From Ziziphus jujuba (taxonomy: Eukaryota; Streptophyta; Magnoliopsida; Rosales; Rhamnaceae), in assembly GCF_031755915.1 (NCBI RefSeq), contig NC_083379.1, positions 20,036,001 to 20,100,000 of the forward strand: a stretch of DNA of 64,000 nucleotides, written 5' to 3'. The position numbers and the translations under genes were made by a program. Shown here piece by piece: positions 34,457 to 46,579 of this stretch. Numbering within the stretch: position 1 is the stretch's first letter; every line of letters starts with the position of its first letter. The notes beneath the pieces were generated by a model. It was not told the origin of the DNA. It did no database searches and worked only from the letters and a program-made list of their open reading frames with translations.

Positions 34457-35601
34457 TGTATATTTGTATATATATAACCAAAATCTACCCTGTAAAGAGA
34501 GTTGTCATTTTTGTTTGTGCAAAGAAATCAGCTTTTTGGTAGGGCCTATTATTTTTGTTTGTCAGTTGCTTCACCAAAAGACATTCATAATGTTGTTGAT
34601 AAGCTGTGCAAAATGTAGTGCCTTTAAAAGACTATACTTTTTGTTTTATGTCTGTTGAAGGATTAATTGGCAATCAAACAAAACAAAACTGTCGTGAGCC
34701 CCATGAACCTGCTTTTTTCATATGACCTTGTAAACCGACAAAGAACTCAAAAATCACGTTCTTGAAACTCCATGTTAATACTAAAAAGACTTTTCGACTT
34801 TGTGTCAACTCCTCTGAGAAGTTCAGTCCAAATCAAGCTTAATACCATGCTGTATATGAAAATATAAATAACCTGAATCTCACAAACATCACCGAGACAA
34901 ATTCAATCTGTTATTGGCTCTGTTCGACATTAATATGTAGAGATATCTTTAAGCCATTCAGGATCCTTTTGCGCAGAAAACGTTTGAGGCTTCAACAAAA
35001 ATAAGATATATCAAAATGCAAATTAAAGGTTTAATCCGACAAATTTATCACTAACATTGATTATTCTCCTGTTCGGAAGGAAAATAAGTCTTCACTAATA
35101 CAGTACAACTTAGAGCACATTTAAGATACATACTAGTCATAAGTAGAAGTGGAAATTCCACTTATTTCCCGTCACTTACAAAATATAATTAAGAGAGGGC
35201 CTATGCTATGCTGAGTTCCAGCTTCGCGAAAATTTTCCAACTGAAAAGTCTTGCAGGTCTCCTGTTGACATACATCTTCAGTTGAAACAGCTAAATTCTG
35301 TTGCTTAAAGAATTTCCAGGTAGAGATGTTGAGAGAAAAACATCGTAATGGAGAATAAAATGCAACTCTAAAGCAGTACACAGAAGATGTAAGCATCACT
35401 GTACAGGTAGGAACTGTACAAGCAGAGAGGTTTCCAGATGTCAGGTTATAATCCAACGGCAGGAGTTCAGACTTAAAAAGAGTTTATGACCAAGATCATA
35501 GTCCTTGCTTGGTTAGAACTTCGGCACATATAATTAGGTAGGCAGGGAAGATGAAGCATATTGACACCAAATCCGGATCATCTTTGCCTCCCATTCCATG
35601 T
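32236..35601. other. Intergenic region between convergent APC4 and CBP60
   Basis: The first ~200 bp hold the APC4 3' UTR and its likely poly(A) signal. The last few hundred should hold the CBP60 3' UTR (minus strand). Between are poly(A) at 33040-33057, T-rich runs near 33390-33440 and 33615-33650, and TA microsatellites near 34023-34045, 34165-34192 and 34427-34452. No gene seen. Confidence 0.5.
32401..32406 (+). promoter_or_regulatory. Candidate APC4 polyadenylation signal
   Basis: AATAAA 166 bp after the APC4 stop, downstream of T/G-rich DNA containing TGTATTTGCATTTTGTA, which fits the far-upstream element of plant 3' ends. Transcript data would be needed to fix the cleavage site. Confidence 0.45.
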
Positions 35602-38600
35602 TTATGAATCATCCAACTCGACAAGCTGGGCCCGTCTCTCAGCAGCCTTTTTCCTGATAAAAATGCCCCACCGAAGGGCTGCCTTGAGCTTCAGCCACCC
35701 TACAACAGCTTTGCCAGAAGAACGTGAGCGATCATCATCAAAGTTGTAGTTTAGAGATGGTGTGCCCATATATGCTGATGAATATGGAATACCATCTTCT
35801 GAAACATTGATAGATCCATGACCATGGCCTCCCATGTTAATGATACGAAGCAAATGCTGCATATCTTCATTTTCAAGCATCTCATGGCTCCTCATACGAA
35901 TGTCTTCCTCTGAGAAGAAGTCTTCAACCCCCCTAAAAGAATTAAGATTGGATGTTCCAATATTCTGAAAGCCTGATGCGGATGACTGTGGTGGACCAAG
36001 GGCAAGAACATTTTCAGCTCTTTGAAATTGGGCCTGGTGCGAAGTGCTGGGTAACTGATTCTGTAGAGCAAATGAAGAACTATCAAACTGAATAGAAGTA
36101 TTGAGATTGACGTTCTGTGATTGCATTGAGAATCTGGTAGCCATATTATCATAACCTGAAAAGAAAGAGAGAGGCAAAGCATTCACCATCAGAAGCCAAA
36201 CATAAGAAACAACATATGCCTCTCATATTTTATGACTTAAAGGAGTAATAGAAACTTTAAAACACACTGTCATATTTGAAACAAATGTCCAATAAGATTT
36301 CAATAAACAGTAATGTAATACAAAGAAGTAATACAAAGAATAATATAGCTCAAACTAATCTTTTGATAATCCATTATCGTGATTCTTCAAATTATGGGTG
36401 TATTCTTCCATATGCGAAGCATATGAAACTTTTGAAGTCAAAACATAATGTTATTGTAGCTCCAAATGATTTTGAAACTGTTAGGAAGGGGATCCAACAA
36501 CGCATACCAAACCAAACCCAATCCATATTGTAAATACCCACGTACAGGCTCCAACAATATTTGCAAGAAAATTAGAATAATAGAAATAGAGGTCACCAAA
36601 CTCCAAGAAAAAACCAGACAACATAAGCTCTAATATCACCATTCTCAAAAGCTTAAGTTTTTATGAATTAGACATAAACTGTATCAAGTCAGATACTGCA
36701 AACACTTAACAAAATGGTAAGATTTTTTCACGGTTGGCAACTGTAGTTAGAACTCTGTCACAACCCAGCATATGGATAGGACATACTGTTCTGTATCAGG
36801 ACTTTCACACGAATAGATAAATAAACTAACGAATTCCGTGCAGAGCAATATGTACCTCCAACAGCTAGGCCTGGATCCATAGTGGGCTGATCAGAAGGAA
36901 CTGGTACTGGCAGGTTTTGTAGTGTGAACTGCTGGTCAAATGAGTTTGTATACTCCTCTGAGACCCTTGGAGCCTCAGCTTGAGAAGCATCTGAACTATT
37001 GGGCTGTTTAAAGCCTAGTAGAGACTTGCCATCATACTCTACAACATGCATCCAATTTTCATATGCCTTCTTCACCAAAGTGTCTACATAAACCTACACG
37101 AAACAAAGTAATTTATACTTTTCTTAGCCCTCACTTTTCTGCCACAACTATTTTTATATGGAGAAAGAAAAATAAATTAAATGCATTTAATGTTTAAAAA
37201 TTAACAAATTTGATTCTTAAAAGAAGTCATCTACAGCATAAACAGCTCTTATATAATTAACAAGTTATATCATCAGCTTGACTTCTTCTTCTTCTTCTTC
37301 TCTTCTCTCTCTCTAAAATGTTCAATTTCAATGTTCTATAAGTTGCGCCATAATCAGCTGCTAGGTTGAAGTTAGAAAAAAAATATCACACATTAACCAG
37401 GACTTTCTAATAAAATCATGCCATAGAATAGTTACCTTAATTTTTAATTACACGATTTATCATAAATACTTGGTTTCATTAGTTCAATGCAGTAGCTAAC
37501 TAGAGTGTTGCTCACCTTCTGACTTTCAGAAAGAGAATCAGCTGAGTAATATTGTCCATTAGCAATTAAGCCACTCAACTCGTAGATATTGTTAAAAACA
37601 ACACCAACATTCCTTGCATCATCAGGATAATACACATAAAGCTTCCCACTGAGAACACAGGTCTTCGCATGCTCCACAAGTGCATCCCACATCTTATTGG
37701 ACATGCCACTTCCCAGAATCTACAACAATTGGAGGGGGTAATAATTAGAACAGTGACAAACACATCTACACATCAACAAATTGCATGTCATATTCATAAG
37801 CATGTGGCATGAATGTGAACAAAGATATAGAATTTGGCAACCAAATCCCGCATTCTTACATTTCGCAATCTCTGTGAGTCTCTAACCACAAGTCTCAGGA
37901 AGTCTTCAACTGTAAATATTCCAGCTTTATTAAGCCTCTTGTGAAATGACCCATCCTTTCCAATTTTCTCTAATCTCCAAACCTCATCATTCAATGCAGG
38001 TGGATAGTGTTTTTTGTATACTGCAAAACACCAAAACGTTAATCGAGTTTTCAAGAGAAAATAACAAGAAATGTGGAATATAACATTGAGATAATTTTTC
38101 AACGCACATTCTCCACGGTGATCCTTAACAGTAAAGGCATCAGTTTTTGCTTCACGTATGCGAATGCCTTCACAGTAGCCCAAGGCAACCTTCAAACCAA
38201 GTCTAAACTTCCTGCTCCGAATCCAGCTAGAATTGTCTGTAAATGTCAGGTCCCCTAGTGTTCCTACACCTTCCTTCAGTGTCACTTGCAAATCCCCTGT
38301 TAGTAATGGCCTCTTTCCTTCACGCTCTTTTACCACATGACTGTCAAATTCTTCTTGAGTCCAGTTATCATCATCCTCATTGTTAAAATCACCTTCAAGA
38401 ACAACAACATCTAGTTTCACAGAGGACTCTGGACCTGATGTGACAGCGTGGCCTGTGTTTGCATCAATCAAGACAATGTGGATTGCAGCACCCTGCTCCC
38501 CTTCTACTTTCCCGCCAGTGAAAAGAGGAAGGGACAACCTGGATCTGAAGTACAGCTGCAAGTTTCTTCCATCAGGCCCTTCTATGCGTTTAGGAGAAGA

Positions 38601-39888
38601 CCTGCTAATTTCTTAACCATTAGAATAAACAAACCTCTGAAATGGGGAAATCAAAATGCATGGCAAGAAATAAATATAATGGAAAACACCATAGATGGAG
38701 TAAAACCCCATCTATATAAAGACTGAGAGAAATTACGCTGCTACCTTGTAGTAAGCTTTGCCGGTCCTAATTTTGCTAAAGCACGCTCCACCTCTTCACT
38801 AACCTGTAAAAGCATTTTGGGTACCGAAAAATGAGACATATTAGAAAAACATTGTATGCCAAATCTATAATCAGGATTCAATTTATTCATATGTCATGTC
38901 CAATAAAGCAGCAATTAAGTTTTTCCAGGGTATTGTGTGTCATGTCACTAACTTATTATGCATGTTAGATTGCTATCTTCATTCTTCATGGAGAAAAATA
39001 TAATTCACAAGAACTTGGTTACTTACAACTCTACGAAGAATAGGCTCCAATGATGAGCAAAGTTTTTGCAGACTATCCACCTTTAGAGCTTCAACAATTA
39101 CACTGCATCAACTTGAATAAGTTAATAAACATATACTCTTCTCGTGGTCTTTACAAACAAACTCCACTAAAGCAACTTTCAAACATTCAAGTTGTGGATT
39201 GCACTTGCAAGGGTACTTCCAGAAAACCATACAGGCAACAGCACCAAAATGTTCAAAACAAGGTAAAATAAAATTACTAAATATGTATGACAACCATAAT
39301 CTACAATGGTGGGGAATTACAGCTAGAAGACGCCATGTTAATAATACATGAGCACCAACAGAGCCTTATCACAGGTTAGCATATGTAACACCGTAAACCC
39401 ACCCAAAGAATCACAATGTTCTTCCTATCCTTTTTCATATCAATTATCAACTCGATAAGTAACTTTACAATTTTCCTCCAAGTTAGTAAAATATCGCTTT
39501 CATCAGTTGAATTCAACTACGTAGCATGGTTAAAAGATTTCATATTTCGAGTTAGAGAAGACGTCAACGCAACAATCGGTTGAAAGCACGAATTGAAGTA
39601 GAAACTTCCTAATATGCGTACATTTCAACTGAATAACTGAAAAAACAAACATAGCCATCAGCTCACAACAATAAAGTAGAGAAAGTTATAGCACAAATTA
39701 AACAGACAACTTTAGGAAAAGATAAGGGGAAAAAAAAAATAATAATAATAATAATTAAAAAGAAAATAAAAATACCTAGCCAGGGCAGGGCGTTTCCTAT
39801 CGGGCTGACCTTCTTCCGCAGATGTTGAATCCAAACTTCGCTTCTCCCTTGCCATGCTGTTCGATCTCTCCATGTACCTCGTATGCAT
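35602..39888 (-). CDS. CBP60: Calmodulin-binding protein 60-type transcription regulator
   Basis: CBP60 proteins are plant-specific nuclear DNA-binding, calmodulin-binding regulators; some members control salicylic-acid immunity genes. Coding exons on the minus strand: 39888-39776, 39102-39027, 38803-38745, 38601-38108, 38020-37860, 37719-37516, 37093-36856, 36155-35602, totalling 1899 nt (632 aa) with consistent phases. The N-terminus is basic ([15 protein letters not shown]), then [20 protein letters not shown] and [17 protein letters not shown], all CBP60 signatures. The conserved DNA-binding region spans about residues 83-370 ([33 protein letters not shown]). The C-terminal basic amphipathic segment [20 protein letters not shown] (about residues 601-620) is the expected calmodulin-binding site, pointing to the CBP60a-e group rather than the N-terminal-site members CBP60g/SARD1. 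The first in-frame ATG was used. Exact paralog is not assigned. Confidence 0.93.
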
Positions 39889-40411
39889 CTTCACCGAGTT
39901 TCCAATCAAAAACTCAAAAACTTCCCCGCGTGATTCCCAAGAAATTAACAACAAACAGAAATCACACCAAACAGAAAAGATCGAGCTTTCTACTTTTAGT
40001 CGCTTAGACTAATAATAAAGCTCAAACTTTGACTCGAATCCTTTCATTTCCAGAAACAAACACCCAAAAAAAAAACCAGTAAGTAAAAAACAAAAAAAAA
40101 AAAAAGAAGCCAAAACAGCAACAACTTTTCTTTTTTCTTTTTTTATATTTTCTTTCTCATCGTCCGTTTTCTCAGCAACCAAACGAAGCTCCGATCCAAA
40201 AAGAGAACGAATTCGATGCCTGTTTGCCGAATCAGTTTGGACTTTGGATGAGAAGAGAGTTGGAGAGAAAAATAACAAAGAAAAGGGCAAAAAGGAAGAG
40301 TAAAAAAAAGCGAGCGGGAAAGTGGAAACCTGAAGAATTTTTTGGAGGCTCTCTCAGAATCTGAGAAGTTTCTGCGAAGTGTCTGCGAATTTTCTCGCTA
40401 ACGTCTTCGAA

Positions 40412-40446
<35 letters not shown>

Positions 40447-40660
40447 CTTTTGTCTGAAAGCTGGTTTTTTTTTTTTTTTTTTTTTTAACAGTGACGGCTA
40501 TGTTCAAAAAGTCCAAACAATAACCAGCATCAACTGGTTGCTGGTTCTAACGGTGGCTGAGATCTCTCGGGAGCAGCAGATCCGATAATCACGACCGTCC
40601 GTTGCATTGAAGTTCGAGAATCTTTTTCCTAATTTCTTTAAGGTTTGGACCACGTGAGGG
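39889..40660 (-). promoter_or_regulatory. CBP60 5' UTR and proximal promoter
   Basis: Upstream of the CBP60 ATG on the minus strand lie pyrimidine-rich and AT-rich tracts, a 28-bp (GA)n run at 40417-40444 (a possible GAGA/BPC-factor site) and a perfect G-box CACGTG at 40651-40656. A short upstream ATG frame of 12 codons (40047-40009) would be in the 5' UTR if no intron removes it. The transcription start is unknown. Confidence 0.5.
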
Positions 40661-42541
40661 ATTGTTGGCTTTGGGTGAGTCTGTGACATTGTGGATTATT
40701 ATCAATTTATTATGTGTGTCTTCATTGCGTCAGACTCTGATTAGTGAGCTCTGAAAATACTTTTTCCGCTCTGATTACCAACCGTCTGATGATTCGGATT
40801 TCTTTTTAATTATTTTTATTTCTTTTCAACTGATAATTAATATATATATATATACCAAAACAACAAAACAGCCAATAGGAAAGAGTCAAAATGTAGGCAG
40901 GGGAATCAAAGTTCAATTTTATTTTTTCTTCTAAACCTTTTTATATATATATTTTCCTTGCTTTAATTTTCTTTTCCACTAAAGAGATAAGTTTAAAGCT
41001 CACATCACCCTTGCAAAATACAAGCAATACATGCGACCACTAATCCTACCATCCTCTTGTCAATCCTCGCATACATACATATATATATATATATATTCAA
41101 TCAAGCTTTTTTTGTTTTTTTTTTTTTTTTGGTTCTTTTCTTTCTTCTAATAAAGAATATATTCAATCAAGCTTGCTTGAATTGATTGAAAAGATATTTG
41201 TACTTAACATTTACACAGTGTAGACAAAGTTTATGACCTAAAAATTTCATAAAATGACAATATATGGTGTGACAGCATGAATTGAATTTGCCGTAATCAA
41301 TGGATTCCCATCCTATCATTCATCCATATTACGGCTGCATGGTCCATGCCACTGATTTTTAATTATGGTATGCTATTAAAAATGTAATTAAACCTAATGA
41401 AACTAAAACAAGTGTCATGCCCCCATTTACAAAGCCTTACCGTGTTTTTGCCCCTCACAAAGTTGGAATTCCTTATACTTTATATATGTAAGTGAAAAAA
41501 ATATATATATATATATATATATGGTTCCATCGGAACTGCTCACTAACAAAGTCAATAATCATGATTATTTCTATTTTTGAATATCTACTTGAAAAATCAA
41601 ATCTAAAGCATGATTTTAATTTTTAACTTATCAAACGCTTTTAGAGAAAACTTAAAGGGGAGAGAGAGAGAGAAAGAGAGAGAGGAAAAAATAAAAAAGA
41701 TTAAGAGACATTTTATGGTGCACTCCAGCGCATTTAGGGAATTAAAATGCAGTTCCCACATGAATTTTCTCGGACCGTCAGAAAGAAAGGCTTGCCAGAT
41801 CCCAGTAAAACTCTCCACACACATTTCAGGGATCGACAGGAAACTGCACAGAGCAACGTGAAAAATTGATAGGATTTTTTGACGAATAGTTGGAAGACAA
41901 CACAACCCATTATTGCAAATGCTATGAACAAGTAAGACCAAAGGACCCCACTTTTGGCACTACCACTGCAGCATAGTTTCAGCTTATGTATCGTCTGAGA
42001 GACCTGACCTGCATTGCAGTTTCCTTTTGTGAACTGGGGGACCAAAAGCAATTATATTGATGGCTACCTTTATTCACAAACTGAACTCAGACTGAATACT
42101 GAATTAGATTCTTTATCATTTTACTTGATTTTCACAATCAATTTGAACATTCAAAGGCCTTTTTGAAGGATTAAAAACACTCCAAAGCAACATTGACTCT
42201 TATTTACATATAGGTTACGGGGGATTGACTGTATGCATATAAACTTTCCATCGAATTCCATGAAAGCCAGTCAATTCATTTGGAAGAAAGCAGAGGACCA
42301 GCACGGATGGGATCCACATTCTGATAAATGAATCTACAGTATGTAACTCTTTTAAGTATGATCTTGGTTAAATAGAAGAGAAATGAGGAGAATGTAAATA
42401 TTTCAATGGCATAAACTGAAAAAAAATAAATAAATAGAACATCATCCGCATAAAGAGGACAGAGATAATTTCAACAAAGAAGTAAAATTAAAATAAAAAA
42501 GAAGACGAGATAATTAAATTTTATAAAGATTTTAGACAAAA
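40661..42541. other. Intergenic between CBP60 promoter and NOL12 3' end
   Basis: AT-rich with TA tracts (40841-40854, 41075-41096, 41501-41521), a T-run near 41110-41131 and a GA-rich segment at 41655-41690. The part just below 42541 should contain the 3' UTR of the minus-strand NOL12-type gene. No other gene recognised. Confidence 0.45.
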
Positions 42542-45423
42542 CTAGCACCCCCTCTTGCTTTTGTTCTTCCGCTTTCTTTTCTCTCTTTTGCTTTGGGGCT
42601 TAGGTCGAGATTTGTGTTTGGTTACTCTCTTGAATGGTTTCTTTTTTACAGGTAAATTGTGCTCTCTAACAGCTCCAATCAGTTTGGGCACTGTAGTTGT
42701 CCCTGTCTTTTCATTTGGATAGATTTCCTCCTCGTGAGAGATCTCGCTTGTCATTACTGTGACTTTCGTGTCACCATTGTCATAGGTAGTAGTCCCTTTC
42801 AATAAACAGCAACAGCAAAATTTTAACCACGTTGAAACATATGCATTAATTAATGAAAACTACATGACAATAAGAATTTGATGGAAAATATGCATAAAAG
42901 TTCATGAGTAACATGCATAAAGACTGTCCAAATTATGATTTTTTATTGCTTTTGCTTTCGGCAATTTGGTGCATTTTGGATTAGTATTAAAAGAGTTGCA
43001 ACCAGAGACATGCACATCTTGAGGTGCTCTCATTGCAGCAGTCGACACTAACACAAATGACATGTTATTTTGCTTCATTGTTAGTCAGACATAATGTGAT
43101 TCATGCAACTAATATCAGATTTTAAAGATTCTGAAGCCCCCAAATTCCAACTGTGGTGTTGAGATATTTAACAGTCACTAACAATGCCATTTTATCCCCC
43201 TGGTACCTTATTAAGAATGATAACAAAAGTCATTGGCATTTTAAGAACATGACCAGCATTTGAAATTGATCCCAGTAAACCACATCACCCACTACAGTCA
43301 AAGTTTGCAGTAAGGTGCAATTGACAAGTGCTGGCAGCACCAGATACCGATCTGAGTCATCCATGTAGTACAATAATAGAATCCACATATATAGAAGCCA
43401 CGTGGTACAATAATATAATCAACATCAACATATACAAACAGTAAACACGTTTCAAATAAAGTTGACTGCATATTTGATGAAATACCAGAAATGGATGCAA
43501 GTGGCTCGCCATCTTCATCCTCCTCCGGGACATCACTTCCATCAGATGCTGAACCATTTGCTGGTGGAGCTCCACCATATATAACCAGTTCTCTTTCTAA
43601 TTTCCTCTGCAACATTATTTACCAAGTAGAAGAAATTGAATGCTAGATTTTCTTTTTACAATAACAACATAAATCAGTTAGCAGAAACATATTTTTAGCA
43701 TAGCCATTTAACATGTAGTATATAAACAATGATACGAGAAACAAATAAAGATGTATGAATGTATAAAGGAAGTAGGGCTGCTAGATCAATATGTCATAAT
43801 CCTGTCCTCCCACTCTCTCCTTTTTTATGTCAATATTACATTTCCACCCCAATGGTTTGATTTCAAGGGTACCCTGAGGTCAAATCCATTGCATATCTAG
43901 TAGCTCCTAATAAGGTGCATAGTTGCAATGTGGTCAAATGCTTGAGAATTGAGATGGAGGAACTTATGAGTTACATACAATTCAAACCTGATGGCCATAC
44001 AATTAACTACTCATCTGTCAATGTTCAATCACTTTTCTAGAATAACTTAGAAGCTTATCCACGAGATACCAACTAACTTTCAACATTCATTAAACAATTT
44101 AAACTCAGAAGGTTTTAAATGGAAAATGGGAAATGCTTCATCAGAAGACTCCCATGGATGACATTTATCTCAAAGGAGCACTCTGTAACAGGAGTACACG
44201 AAACATATCCATAGCAGCATAACGGCTTCTCATTGTATAAAACAAATTGGCATCTTTAGAGGTGTTGGTTACCAAAATGAACAAATAAAAAATGCTTTTG
44301 AGATTAAGATGGAGTATATTTACTGCCCTTATCAGCTCAAGAAAAACATAGGAGATTCCTGGCATAGGAATTTCACCCAGGATAACCACCATCGTATGAT
44401 AAGTTCAATCTCATTTGGCTTTAATTACACTTTTTCACTCTCATAGAGCCCACTTAAATCGTTCAACATGAAATTTGAGTTCAACAAACAAAAGAGAGAT
44501 CAGAGAACCATAACCACCTAGCAGCACCACCATTCCCTCCTTTCCAAAATAGAATTTCCAATGGTTCGAGCAATACTGCTTAGTTTTGATAATGTACTTG
44601 TAGATACTTGATTATGCACTTTTTCCGCACTTACAAGCAAACAGGAATAGTGCTGCTATATTTAGATCTTATTTAGAGCAATGTTCTACATAAATCAGCC
44701 ATTAAAAATTGTTTAAATCTTACAAGTTTTTATCATACACCTTTTATGTAACAGCCAATACCAAGTTCTCGCTTTTGTTCAAATTCCATCATATAAATCA
44801 ACAAAAAGATCTCATTTTAATCAAGTGTCTCTAACAAAATCTGCTGTTTCACATTATAGTTAAGCTTAAAGGTGTAGAAAACTAAGGACAAAATACTAAT
44901 GGCCATCTCAATGATCCATTACACTCCAAGGCAGAAATTAGGCCATTTATCATTCAACCAAACATCAACTAAACCCCAAAAAACGACGAAAATAAAAATT
45001 TGTACAAAAATTAACTAAAATATTAACTTAAAATTGAAAAAAACAAAAAAAAAACAAAAAGCTAAAGACAAAAAAGACAAAGAACTAGAGCATATTTTGA
45101 ACCTTTTTGCGGTCCTCAATACGCTTTCGCCTTTGTGCCTCCTCTTGTTTCTTTTGGGCTTCCTTTCTCCTTTTCTTCTTCCTCTTGTGAAACCCAGTCA
45201 CATAGTTCCTTGTCAAACCAAAAACCTATGTCAAACACTGTACAAACCCAAACAACCAAGAAAAGCAAAAAGTTAGCAGTAGGGCAGTGATGGAAGAGTA
45301 CCTTAGATCCTTCTCGTCAAATGTGACAGAGAGAGCTTTGTTCTTAAGAGCCCTCTTCTTTATGTGGCGACCTCGGGCCTGTTGGCCAACAATCGGTTGT
45401 TCTTCTTCGCCTTCGTCCGCCAT
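42542..45423 (-). CDS. NOL12: Nucleolar protein 12 / RRP17-type ribosome biogenesis factor
   Basis: The NOL12 (Nop25/Rrp17) family acts in the nucleolus in pre-rRNA processing; the yeast member is a 5'-3' exonuclease in 5.8S/25S maturation. Coding exons on the minus strand: 45423-45302, 45208-45103, 43606-43486, 42795-42542, totalling 603 nt (200 aa), with consistent phases. The diagnostic block runs over about residues 31-80: VTFDEKDLR, then YVTGFHKRKKKRRKEAQKK, then RRKRIEDRKK. An acidic stretch (PEEDEDGEP, about residues 103-112) follows, and the tail is strongly basic (KREKRKRKNKSKRGC), fitting nucleolar localisation and RNA binding. Intron 2 is about 1.5 kb. Four TGGGCY elements lie just upstream. 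The length equals what I recall for the Arabidopsis homolog. Confidence 0.92.
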
Positions 45424-45519
45424 TGCAGCTTCCCACCTACTGTTCTGTGTGTTTCCTTTTAGGTTGCTCAAAATTCTAATTACGACGCCGATTTGCAAAT
45501 CGTGTTGTGCGCCTTATCA

Positions 45520-45586
45520 TGGGCCCAGTTGCGTTTGATGTTTTGTTGGATGGGCTGGGAGAGAACCAAGCCCATCTAAATGGGCT
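45520..45586 (-). promoter_or_regulatory. Cluster of four site II (TGGGCY) elements upstream of NOL12
   Basis: TGGGCCCA at 45520-45527, TGGGCT at 45551-45556, AGCCCA at 45569-45574 and TGGGCT at 45581-45586 lie 97-163 bp upstream of the start codon. Site II elements bind TCP factors and are typical of plant ribosomal protein and ribosome biogenesis promoters, matching the gene's predicted role. Confidence 0.75.
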
Positions 45587-46579
45587 AATATATGAAGATC
45601 ACTAGAATTTTTTTTTTATTTTTTTTTATTTTTTAGGAGATGACTAGAATTCTGAAAAGACCTAAAGCAAAAAAGTGTATCAACAAGCCGATTGGTAACC
45701 AAAATAAAATTTAAAATTATATTTAGGGGTATTTGTAATAATGGTCCTAATGATGACAATGGCATGAGATTGGTTGGGTTTTTGAAGTTTGTTCCATTGG
45801 TGGAGAGTATGAAACTCCATTTTCGATTCTCCACCCTATTCCATTGATGAGAATGGAGATTCCTTGTTCACCTGATGGGATTCTTGTTCCCCGTCCTGTT
45901 TACCAAATCATAATCAACCTATTTAAAAAAATTATAAAAAAAATTATAGCAAAGTTTTATGGACCCAAACAAGGTAAATATTGTTACAAATAAGCAAAAA
46001 ATGTTGAAAATTTGAAGTAAATTTTCATCCAAGTTTCAATCTTCATATGCATATATTTCTACATTTCAGGCCACAAAATGAACATCTACACACACATTAA
46101 CTATTCCATTAACCACTACATGGTTTTGGTTGAACTACAAAAGCACTACAAATAAAATCTTATAAATATGAAAACAAAAGTGCAAATTTAGTTACAAAAT
46201 TTTCTTTTAGGGGACACAAGGACCAATACTAATAATCCATTGCAAGAAGACCATTTTTTCAAATTCCTTCTCCTTATTTTTCCATGCAAGACTCTAGAAT
46301 TGATTCATATACAGATGAAAATGTTGCATGTGTCATACATTATCCAAAAAATTTAATATATTTTACACATCCATGTTCTAATAATTTCTAATTATAGATA
46401 AGAAATTAAAAAAACTAGTTTACATGTTCTTGTACTAGTCATTGAAATAAAAATTTGAATTTTACTTATCAATATTCATATCATCCAAAGTAGCTTAGCA
46501 GCATCCATTTTATATTGAAGAATATGAAACTGGCAACAAAAAAGAATTAGCTAAAAATAAAGTATCAAATTTAACAAAT
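45587..46579. other. Intergenic, no gene seen
   Basis: AT-rich DNA with a T-run near 45608-45633 and a moderately GC-rich stretch at about 45730-45900 (with GGTTGGGTTTTTGAAG, CCATTCCATTGATGAGAATG) that may be part of a short transposable element. Its ends were not found. On the minus strand this lies downstream of the hAT remnant. Confidence 0.35.

Noticed and set aside
34016..34658. Tyr/Ile-alternating open frames
   Set aside because: Translation of TA microsatellites; no coding signal.
41603..42051. Minus-strand open frames of 105-112 codons between CBP60 and NOL12
   Set aside because: No domain similarity, overlapping frames on both strands, and no splice-linked continuation; treated as intergenic.
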